Of a DNA stretch of 6,881 bases, positions 1 to 4,218 are shown in pieces. Location of the stretch: the NCBI GenBank assembly GCA_023131215.1, contig JAGLZV010000075.1, forward strand, positions 1-6,881, given 5' to 3'. The notes under the pieces are model-generated. The model searched no databases and was not told the origin of the DNA. It worked only from the letters and a program-made list of their open reading frames with translations. How positions within the stretch are numbered: the first letter of the stretch is position 1; each line of letters begins with the position of its first letter. Source of the stretch: Candidatus Methanophagales archaeon (GTDB lineage: Archaea; Halobacteriota; Syntropharchaeia; Alkanophagales; Methanospirareceae). The position numbers and the translations under genes were made by a program.

Positions 1-337
1 CTCGCATAACCATCGTAGCCAATAAGACAGCATCTCTGCCTCCTATCCCATAATTCCAGTATTTAGATAGCAGTTTAAGTGCATTCTGCATCATATCATA
101 ATTAAAATCGAAGATTTCAGCCGATCTAAGCCTGATGAGGTAATTTATGTCTTCCCAGAACTCTTTTTCTGGCTCATGACGAACGAGATAATGAGCCACT
201 TCTTGGATAACAATTGTATTTGCTAATATCCCTTCTTCTCTCATGATAATTCTTTTCATTGGTTCTTTAACATGTTTATGCTCTTCCAAGCTCTCATCAA
301 AATAATATATCCACATATTGCTGTCTATCATTATCAT
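1..337 (-). CDS. PIN-domain ribonuclease toxin, VapC-type (3' end off the window)
   Basis: This is the toxin half of a type II toxin-antitoxin pair; VapC proteins are Mg-dependent RNases that cut tRNA, rRNA or mRNA. My reading of the minus strand gives 112 residues before the edge, beginning MIMIDSNMWIYYF. The PIN acidic residues are in their usual places: Asp5 in the first strand (IDSN), Glu46 (VIQEVAHY) and Asp102 (GRDAVLLATM). VapC proteins are usually 125-145 residues, so some 20-30 residues and perhaps the fourth acidic residue lie beyond position 1. The ATG at 337 sits one base after the antitoxin stop, so the two are probably translationally coupled; an in-frame ATG at 331 is an alternative start. 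The PIN fold is fairly certain. The RNA target is unknown. Confidence 0.85.
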   Translation of the reverse strand, partial: MIMIDSNMWIYYFDESLEEHKHVKEPMKRIIMREEGILANTIVIQEVAHYLVRHEPEKEFWEDINYLIRLRSAEIFDFNYDMMQNALKLLSKYWNYGIGGRDAVLLATMVMR

Positions 338-338
338 T

Positions 339-569
339 TCACATCTTCCAGATACTCTTTATCTCTTCTGGAGAAACTGTCCTGTTCCCGCTTTTTATCT
401 TCCCTTCCATTCTCTCAATGAACTCTTCTGGACTGATTAAAGGCAAGAGTGTTATCTTTTTACCCTCTGTCTTAACTTCAAGCTCCTCTCCCGATTTCAG
501 GTGTAGTTCTTCTTTTATCTTTTCTGGAATTTGAATTCTCCCTTTTTCGTCTATGACGGTTATGGCCAT
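339..569 (-). CDS. AbrB/MazE/SpoVT-fold antitoxin, VapB-type
   Basis: A 76-residue protein whose residues 3-45 form the swapped-hairpin AbrB DNA-binding fold (ITVIDEKGRIQIPEKIKEEL, then GEELEVKTEGKKITLLP). The pattern of DEKGRI-x-IP-x-x-I followed by a GEELEV strand is typical of archaeal VapB/MazE antitoxins. The tail (about 46-76, acidic with SPEEFIERMEG) is the part that in this family wraps around and blocks the PIN toxin. It is directly upstream of the PIN gene in one operon with a 1-nt gap. In the family the antitoxin binds its own promoter, alone or with toxin, so autoregulation is likely. A G-rich stretch (AGGGGGT) lies 3-9 nt before the ATG and serves as a plausible Shine-Dalgarno. 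Family assignment is secure; pairing rests on adjacency. Confidence 0.87.
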   Translation of the reverse strand: MAITVIDEKGRIQIPEKIKEELHLKSGEELEVKTEGKKITLLPLISPEEFIERMEGKIKSGNRTVSPEEIKSIWKM

Positions 570-610
570 ATTACCCCCTTAACCTTTTCTTCTTTAACCA
601 TTCTCTTATA

Positions 611-635
611 CCTATTTTTAATACGTTTATAATTC
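611..635 (-). promoter_or_regulatory. Candidate promoter of the vapBC-type operon
   Basis: Read on the minus strand this stretch has two TATA-like elements, AATTATAAAC (about 625-634) and ATTAAAAATAGG (about 611-622). They lie 42-65 bp upstream of the antitoxin ATG at 569, giving a leader of about 20-35 nt that includes the G-rich Shine-Dalgarno. Which of the two is used cannot be decided from sequence. Confidence 0.35.
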
Positions 636-642
636 TATTGAG

Positions 643-747
643 TTGCATATTATAAAAAGTATATACAAAATCCTTGATAGTTCAACTACCAAAGAAGAAT
701 TTATCAGGTTAGCCAAAGCGAAACTTCAAGAATACAAAAATCCCTAG
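643..747 (+). pseudogene. Possible coding remnant or small ORF
   Basis: A frame starting at TTG 643 reads LHIIKSIYKILDSSTTKEEF and ends in QEYKNP at TAG 745-747, 34 residues. The composition (amphipathic, KEEFIRLAKAKLQEYK) looks protein-like rather than random, but there is no ATG and no Shine-Dalgarno, and the frame is closed by TAA at 619-621. It could be the C-terminal relic of a lost gene. I do not recognise a family. Confidence 0.2.
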
Positions 748-767
748 ATTGAAGACACACTTCAATC
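747..767. repeat. Perfect inverted repeat, 8-bp stem, 5-nt loop
   Basis: GATTGAAG (747-754), loop ACACA, CTTCAATC (760-767). The left arm begins at the last base of the TAG that closes the remnant frame. It could be a weak terminator or part of the CRISPR-like segment that shares its right arm. Confidence 0.5.
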
Positions 768-794
768 CCTTTTAAATCTTGTTATTTGAAAAAC
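760..794. repeat. Solitary CRISPR-repeat-like sequence
   Basis: The 35 bp begin CTTCAATCCCTTTTAAATC and end TTGTTATTTGAAAAAC. Many archaeal CRISPR repeats have this organisation: a CTTTCAATCCC-type start, a T-rich middle and a TTGAAA(C) end complementary to the start. Only one copy is present, no second copy follows at 60-75 bp spacing, and no cas gene is visible. It may be a relic of an array end or a chance resemblance. Confidence 0.25.
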
Positions 795-858
795 AGTCCA
801 ACATATATGCTCAATAAGGAGTGGAAAATCCTAAATCCAAAGCATCAAATCCTAAACT

Positions 859-875
859 GTGGGGCTCTGCCCCAC
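859..875. repeat. GC-rich perfect hairpin, 7-bp stem, 3-nt loop
   Basis: GTGGGGC (859-865), TCT loop, GCCCCAC (869-875). It is very stable for its length and much richer in GC than its surroundings. It is followed by ACCCCGC and, after 8 bases, by a second hairpin. There is no T-run, so it is not a classical terminator. Confidence 0.65.
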
Positions 876-883
876 GACCCCGC

Positions 884-900
884 AAGCCCAGTATGGGCTT
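884..900. repeat. Second perfect hairpin, 7-bp stem, 3-nt loop
   Basis: AAGCCCA (884-890), GTA loop, TGGGCTT (894-900). It lies 8 bp after the previous hairpin with the same stem and loop lengths, so the two form a tandem unit flanked by AAATCC repeats. Confidence 0.6.
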
Positions 901-921
901 AATCAAAATCCTAAATCCTAA

Positions 922-963
922 AAGAAAGGTTTGTTTTGAATAAACTTTTCTTTTTAAGAAAAG
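922..963. repeat. Overlapping, mutually exclusive hairpins
   Basis: AGAAAGGTTT (about 922-931) can pair with AAACTTTTCT (about 942-951), with one G-U pair. Alternatively CTTTTCTT (945-952) can pair with AAGAAAAG (956-963) around a TTT loop. The two stems share bases and cannot form together, as in an attenuator. The segment lies upstream of the predicted cysC transcript start, so a role in cysC attenuation is doubtful. Confidence 0.4.
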
Positions 964-994
964 GATTCTCGTGAAAATCTGTGTAATCTTGTGG

Positions 995-1003
995 TTATAA
1001 AAA
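995..1003 (+). promoter_or_regulatory. TATA box for cysC
   Basis: TTATAAAAA preceded by GTGG and centred about 36 bp before the ATG at 1035. Archaeal transcription usually starts about 25-27 bp after the TATA centre, which puts the start near 1025 and leaves a leader of about 10 nt with no Shine-Dalgarno (GATTACAGATAAAA). The message is probably near-leaderless. Confidence 0.55.
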
Positions 1004-1034
1004 GGAACAAATACTAAATGGATTACAGATAAAA

Positions 1035-1583
1035 ATGACCTGGGCGATATGGGTAACGGGTTTACCGGGCAGTGGTAAGACCGTAATAGCAGAAAAAGTG
1101 AGAAATATCCTAGAAGAAAGAGGCATAGTTGATGCGAAGGTGCTTGAGCTTGACGAGATAAGAAAATTTATCACGCCAAAACCTTCTTACTCGGAAGAGG
1201 AAAGAGATATTGTGTATAGCTCGTTGGTTTACATGGCAAAGCTTCTGGTGGAGAGTGGCAAGCTGGTTATAATAGATGCCACTGCAAATCGAAGGAACTA
1301 CAGGGAAAAAGCGAGGGAGAACATACGGAATTTCGCTGAGGTGTACGTGAAGTGTTCTTTAGACACGTGCATGGAAAGAGAAGGGCGGAGGAAGGCGGAA
1401 TATGCTCCTATTGGCATATACGAGAAGGCAAAGGAAGAAGGAGCAACGGTGCCAGGTGTGAACGTGCCGTATGAAGAACCAGTGAATCCAGAGGTTGTGG
1501 TGGATAGTGAGAAGATGAGTGTAGAAGAATGTGCGGAGAAAGTAGTGGAGTTTGTAATGATGCAATATGAAAAATTTAAGTAG
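1035..1583 (+). CDS. cysC: Adenylylsulfate (APS) kinase-like protein
   Basis: The family phosphorylates adenosine 5'-phosphosulfate with ATP to give PAPS, in the cytoplasm. The 182 residues match the usual CysC length (about 170-200). Walker A is GLPGSGKT at 9-16. The family's DGDxxR segment appears as LELDEIRKF (Asp40, Arg43). The second-strand motif is IIDATANRRNYR (79-90), in place of the common FISPxR. The hallmark substrate loop is present as GIYEKAKEEG (127-136) and PGVNVPYEEPVNPE (140-153), close to the classic GVDSPYEAPENPE. The ATG at 1035 places Walker A at the expected distance. No sulfate adenylyltransferase, PAPS reductase or sulfotransferase is nearby, so its pathway is unknown; it may feed a sulfotransferase elsewhere. 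A related P-loop kinase with a different substrate remains possible because of the altered segments. The 3' end overlaps the opposing gene by 8 bp. Confidence 0.82.
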   Translation: MTWAIWVTGLPGSGKTVIAEKVRNILEERGIVDAKVLELDEIRKFITPKPSYSEEERDIVYSSLVYMAKLLVESGKLVIIDATANRRNYREKARENIRNFAEVYVKCSLDTCMEREGRRKAEYAPIGIYEKAKEEGATVPGVNVPYEEPVNPEVVVDSEKMSVEECAEKVVEFVMMQYEKFK

Positions 1584-1934
1584 AACAAAATACATAACCC
1601 ACGAAAAGTAAGCTCATTATGGCTAATACAATATATATCCAGTAAATGATAGTCCTTATTCTGAATTGCTTTAAATTAATACTTCGTTCCTTCACATATT
1701 CCTCGGCCGAAGAAAATCTATCGCATAGTAAATCATCAATTCCAAATGCTTTTAATTCGTTCTTTTTAAGAGAATTCTGAATATCAAGTTTATTACGAAT
1801 TACAGAAATTGCATAGGTTGCTTGTAAATAATTAAAGCCGAAAAGAATTGTGAACTCCTCCATATCGAGGTATGGTATTCGTTCGCTAAGGACCTCTGCT
1901 CAGAAAGTAATGCCCGTAAATCTTCTTCTTTCAT
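1576..1934 (-). pseudogene. Small membrane-anchored protein gene, apparently frameshifted
   Basis: Two overlapping minus-strand frames look like one gene. The upstream frame starts at ATG 1934 (MKEEDLRALLSEQRSLANEY) and stops at TAA 1800-1802 after 44 residues. The downstream frame opens after TGA 1900-1902 and runs to 1576; if started at ATG 1863 it gives 95 residues, ending in a hydrophobic helix (about 70-92, IYWIYIVLAIMSLLFVGYVF). A TATA box and G-rich leader precede only the upstream ATG. Joining them near the tandem CGAA at about 1878-1885 gives a protein of about 120 residues reading SLANE-R-IPYLDMEEFTIL, with one C-terminal membrane helix. One missing base, or loss of one 4-bp unit, would explain the break. 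An alternative is that only the 95-residue frame is made. I do not recognise the family. The 3' end overlaps cysC convergently. Confidence 0.5.
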
Positions 1935-1974
1935 CTTCTCACACACACCTTTTACCTAAGACATGGAATGACGA

Positions 1975-1984
1975 TATATAAAAA
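1975..1984 (-). promoter_or_regulatory. TATA box for the 1934 start
   Basis: On the minus strand this reads TTTTTATATA, centred about 45 bp before ATG 1934. The predicted start is near 1953, with a leader of about 19 nt that contains an AGGTG-like stretch at about 1946-1950. It supports 1934, not 1863, as the original start of the small membrane-protein gene. Confidence 0.45.
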
Positions 1985-2023
1985 TTTCGTATTATTTCAA
2001 TTATGTGATTGCACATCGCACAT

Positions 2024-2650
2024 CTACAAAACTTGCCCGCAAAAATCCTTCACCGGGCATTCCTCGCGTCTCTTTCGCTTACAGTATTTTATACCGAGTT
2101 TAACGAGTGCAGTCTCAACACGTGAAAGTTTTTCACCCGCGAATTCTTGCAGATTTATGTCCAGATTCTCTGCTACGCTTTTAGCTTTGCTCGATACCTC
2201 CGGGCTTATTTGCCACACACCCCGCAATTCTCTTAAGAATATCTGTGTCGTTACAGCACCAATCCCTTTAAATTCCTGCAACTTTCTCTCCAAATCTTTT
2301 GTATCCGAAGATTGATTGTAAAGGTTCTCCAATGACCCATATTTTTCTTTCAGCGTCCCGGCTATATCAAGCAGCTTTGTCGCCGTGGAAAAGTCGTATC
2401 GCACGTATCCCCCCTCGTCTAAAATCCTGACCAGTTCGTCCCAGCCAGCAGCGATGATTTTCTCCGGGCTGTCAACTCCATACCACTCAAATGATTTATA
2501 GGTATTAGCAGCGATTTTCTCGCTTATTCTCGCACCGAACAGAATAGAAGCTAAAAACCATTTGAACCTGCCCGACGGCTCCTTCTGGTCTATCCCAAGG
2601 TCTTCAGCATATAGAGGGAAGTTAGCGAGAAGCACTTCGATTTTGTCCAT
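2024..2650 (-). CDS. HhH-GPD superfamily protein, endonuclease III-related
   Basis: The HhH-GPD superfamily covers base-excision DNA glycosylases such as Nth, MutY, OGG1 and AlkA. From ATG 2650 the protein is 208 residues (MDKIEVLLANFPLY), the usual Nth length. The helix-hairpin-helix is at 126-144 (EFKGIGAVTTQIFLRELRG). In E. coli Nth the matching hairpin is GVGRKTA with the catalytic Lys; here that position is Val133. The catalytic-Asp strand VDTH is replaced by QISPEVS (147-153). The C terminus has Cys190, Cys198 and Cys204 (C-x7-C-x5-C) instead of four Cys in C-x6-C-x2-C-x5-C, so the iron-sulfur loop is incomplete. I recall a group of HhH-GPD relatives with a similar VTxxIFLREL hairpin, so this may be a family trait rather than decay. 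It probably binds DNA; catalysis is uncertain. I chose ATG 2650 because the longer frame (to 2788) runs into the divergent gene and adds a non-conserved hydrophobic stretch. Confidence 0.78.
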   Translation of the reverse strand: MDKIEVLLANFPLYAEDLGIDQKEPSGRFKWFLASILFGARISEKIAANTYKSFEWYGVDSPEKIIAAGWDELVRILDEGGYVRYDFSTATKLLDIAGTLKEKYGSLENLYNQSSDTKDLERKLQEFKGIGAVTTQIFLRELRGVWQISPEVSSKAKSVAENLDINLQEFAGEKLSRVETALVKLGIKYCKRKRREECPVKDFCGQVL

Positions 2651-2678
2651 AATTATAATCACTATATTTATAATCATG

Positions 2679-2691
2679 CTATTTAAAAAAC
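2679..2691. promoter_or_regulatory. Shared bidirectional TATA element between the HhH-GPD and radical SAM genes
   Basis: The near-palindromic CTATTTAAAAAAC reads as TATTTAAAA on the plus strand and TTTTTTAAATA on the minus strand. Its centre (about 2685) is about 31 bp from the plus start at 2716 and about 35 bp from the minus start at 2650. Both are the right distance for leaderless or near-leaderless archaeal transcripts, and neither gene has a Shine-Dalgarno. One element may therefore drive both genes. Confidence 0.5.
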
Positions 2692-2715
2692 CTGAATTCC
2701 TTTCATTTATAAAGA

Positions 2716-3405
2716 ATGGATGTTTGTAAAGGAAACAAAAGGAAATACTACCGATTCCGAGCAGATCGGTTTTACGGCGGTATTGCAACCGCAGACTGCA
2801 TGGGCTGTAACATGGACTGTGCGTTTTGCTGGAGTTACCGAACGAGAATCCACCCGGAGAGATTTGGAGATTTTTACACGCCAGAAGAAGTTGCAGAAAG
2901 ACTTGTCAAAATCGCACATGCTCATGATTTCAGAGCGGTCAGGATAAGCGGAAATGAACCGACATTGTGTAAAGACCATCTGGTGGATGTAATAAGAGCT
3001 GTTGAACTTTCGGACCCGACCCTTCTATTTGTGCTTGAGACGAATGGTATAAAACTTGGTGAGGATGAAAAATACGTTGATGAACTGTTAAAATGCCATA
3101 ACCTGCATGTCAGACTGTCCTTTAAAACAGGAACACCAGAGAATTTTACGCAGATAACAAACAGACCGAGGGAATGGTTTGAGCTGCAAATAAAAGCCGC
3201 AGAGAATTTGTATAATAAGAATGTATCTTTTCATCCCGCTATTGTAAAGGATTATGCGGATGCTTATTTAGTACAGAGATTAAGCGATATATCGCCAGAA
3301 ATAGTTAATCGGATAGAATACGAAAGTTTAAGGATTTACTCACACATAAGAAAGAGAATGAGGGAAAGGGGGCTGGTATCTGCTCAAAATTCGGTGGAAT
3401 TTTGA
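2716..3405 (+). CDS. Radical SAM domain protein of unknown specificity
   Basis: Radical SAM enzymes use a 4Fe-4S cluster to split S-adenosylmethionine and start radical chemistry. The 229-residue protein carries the cluster motif CNMDCAFC (Cys31, Cys35, Cys38; C-x3-C-x2-C) with an extra Cys28 three residues before it and an aromatic WSYR after it. RISGNEPTL (about 76-84) matches the GGEP SAM-binding strand, with Asn in place of the second Gly. VLETNGI (about 106-112) and VRLSFKTGTPENF (about 132-144) fit later strands of the partial TIM barrel. No C-terminal Fe-S or SPASM cysteines are visible, so it is a small single-cluster enzyme, resembling the group annotated as predicted Fe-S oxidoreductases (I recall COG5014). 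The substrate is unknown. It is divergent from a HhH-GPD gene and 58 bp upstream of another HhH protein gene on the same strand, which hints at a nucleic-acid substrate or maturation partner. Confidence 0.85.
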   Translation: MDVCKGNKRKYYRFRADRFYGGIATADCMGCNMDCAFCWSYRTRIHPERFGDFYTPEEVAERLVKIAHAHDFRAVRISGNEPTLCKDHLVDVIRAVELSDPTLLFVLETNGIKLGEDEKYVDELLKCHNLHVRLSFKTGTPENFTQITNRPREWFELQIKAAENLYNKNVSFHPAIVKDYADAYLVQRLSDISPEIVNRIEYESLRIYSHIRKRMRERGLVSAQNSVEF

Positions 3406-3407
3406 TC

Positions 3408-3450
3408 AGACAATGAAAAATGAAAAGTGTAAAGTGCAAAAGTCAAAATA
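3408..3450. repeat. Degenerate A-rich tandem repeat in the intergenic gap
   Basis: The gap after the radical SAM stop is filled with imperfect 8-10-nt units of the type AATGAAAA, AGTGTAA, AGTGCAAA, AGTCAAAA. Similar tracts are, from memory, widespread intergenic filler. No TATA box or terminator stands out here, so the downstream gene may be cotranscribed with the radical SAM gene. Confidence 0.4.
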
Positions 3451-3463
3451 AACTTGAGTAATT

Positions 3464-4150
3464 ATGGGGGCTGCTATGCGGAAGAAGATTTTTGAGGATA
3501 GATTTGAAGAAGTTCTTGCGGCGGCGAAAGAGGGCGAGCTCCGATGTTTAAATGGTAAGCGATGGGATGGAAATGCAGTATTGATTGTTGTGGATGCGTC
3601 ATTGGATTCGATTGGGTTAAACTACTTCAAAATCGTTGTGCCTCGTGTCAAGCAATTTTACAGGGAATACGTACACACAGGAGAAATAAGTTCGTTCAAT
3701 GCGTTTTCAAAGCTTTCGCCCGAAGACGCAAGACTGAGAGGGCTAATGAATAACAGACGTGTTTGGCAAGCTGCAATAGACATAACTCGTGTTTTAAACG
3801 GCATTAAAAGAGATAATGAGTTAGATGGTGATTTCGCTGCATTGAGATATTGGGCTGAGCACGCAAACCATAAGGAATGGAAGAAGGATGAAATAGGACG
3901 GATTAACGGTGTCGGACTGATTACATTTCAATATCTGCGAATGCAAGCGGGTGTAGATACGAGCATGCCGGATAAGATAATAAAGAGGGTGGTGGAAGGA
4001 GAGTTTGGTGTTCACGCGAACGATGATTTATTGTTTATCGAGGAGATGGAGAGGCTATCGAAAGAAATAGGTTTATCGCAAATATTGATTTGCTGGGCGA
4101 TATGGTTGCGGGAATCGGATATGGGAAAAGGAGAATGGGAGACGCTGTGA
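3464..4150 (+). CDS. Uncharacterised protein with a HhH-GPD-like DNA-glycosylase core
   Basis: A 228-residue protein, all-helical by appearance. Residues 142-176 read as the helix-hairpin-helix and following strand of the HhH-GPD fold: EIGRINGVGLITFQYLRM, then GVDTSMPDKIIKRVV. The GVG hairpin, then an Asp in VDT (Asp165) or PD (Asp170), then a helix with KR, is the layout around the catalytic Asp of Nth (VDTH) and AlkA (LPDD). The Lys of bifunctional lyases (GVGRKTA) is Ile153 here, so if active it would be a monofunctional glycosylase. There are no cluster cysteines at the C terminus. The N-terminal half shows no motif I recognise. Met5 (ATG 3476) is an alternative start because GGGGG at 3466-3470 lies 5 nt before it. 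The fold call is inferred from one motif region. The gene lies 58 bp after the radical SAM gene, same strand. Confidence 0.6.
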   Translation: MGAAMRKKIFEDRFEEVLAAAKEGELRCLNGKRWDGNAVLIVVDASLDSIGLNYFKIVVPRVKQFYREYVHTGEISSFNAFSKLSPEDARLRGLMNNRRVWQAAIDITRVLNGIKRDNELDGDFAALRYWAEHANHKEWKKDEIGRINGVGLITFQYLRMQAGVDTSMPDKIIKRVVEGEFGVHANDDLLFIEEMERLSKEIGLSQILICWAIWLRESDMGKGEWETL

Positions 4151-4164
4151 GCGCATAGCGCTCA
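4148..4164 (+). terminator. Hairpin built on the stop codon, possible terminator
   Basis: TGAGCGC (4148-4154), ATA loop, GCGCTCA (4158-4164): a perfect 7-bp stem whose first three bases are the stop codon of the HhH-like gene. There is no T-run immediately after it, so its role in termination or 3'-end stability is uncertain. Confidence 0.35.
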
Positions 4165-4187
4165 GAATGCAAAGATATATATAGCAC

Positions 4188-4196
4188 CTATAAAAA
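4188..4196 (+). promoter_or_regulatory. TATA box, leaderless-type promoter
   Basis: CTATAAAAA is centred about 27 bp before the ATG at 4219, so transcription is predicted to begin at or next to the start codon. The sequence before the ATG (AATAATCGAAT) has no Shine-Dalgarno, which agrees with a leaderless message. Confidence 0.55.
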
Positions 4197-4218
4197 CTCT
4201 TAATATAAATAATCGAAT

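Larger units (their letters stand above)
825..918. repeat. Short direct repeats (A)AAATCCTAAATCC
   Basis: AAAATCCTAAATCC occurs at 825-838 and again at 905-918, with the shorter AAATCCTAAA at 847-856. The outer copies flank the GC-rich double hairpin at 859-900. I recall AAATCCTAAATCC tracts as dispersed intergenic sequence in several prokaryotic genomes; that is memory, not a search. Confidence 0.55.
570..1034. other. Structured intergenic region between vapBC and cysC
   Basis: No convincing gene in 465 bp. It is AT-rich with one GC-rich island (about 859-900). It contains the antitoxin promoter, a possible coding remnant, a CRISPR-repeat-like segment, several hairpins, short AAATCC repeats and the cysC promoter, each listed separately. 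The density of palindromes, and phrases such as AATCTGTGTAATC that I recall as dispersed intergenic sequence in other genomes, suggest accumulated repetitive debris or an unrecognised structured RNA. Confidence 0.6.

Noticed and set aside
859..900. Rho-independent terminator pair
   Set aside because: The stems are good, but no T-run follows on either strand and no gene ends just upstream in either direction.
747..1000. A CRISPR array
   Set aside because: Only one repeat-like unit exists. The AAATCC repeats and hairpins that follow are not regularly spaced copies of it.
1298..1595. Minus-strand frames of 96 and 78 codons under cysC
   Set aside because: These are shadows of the APS kinase gene with low-complexity Ser/Phe/His content.
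1968..2315. A 115-codon plus-strand frame
   Set aside because: It is antisense to the C-terminal half of the HhH-GPD gene, with a Ser/Thr/Cys/Phe-rich translation and no recognisable domain.
2651..2788. N-terminal extension of the HhH-GPD frame (MQYRRKTDLLGIG...)
   Set aside because: It would overlap the divergent radical SAM gene and its promoter, and it reads as AT-rich intergenic translation. ATG 2650 fits the family length and the TATA spacing.
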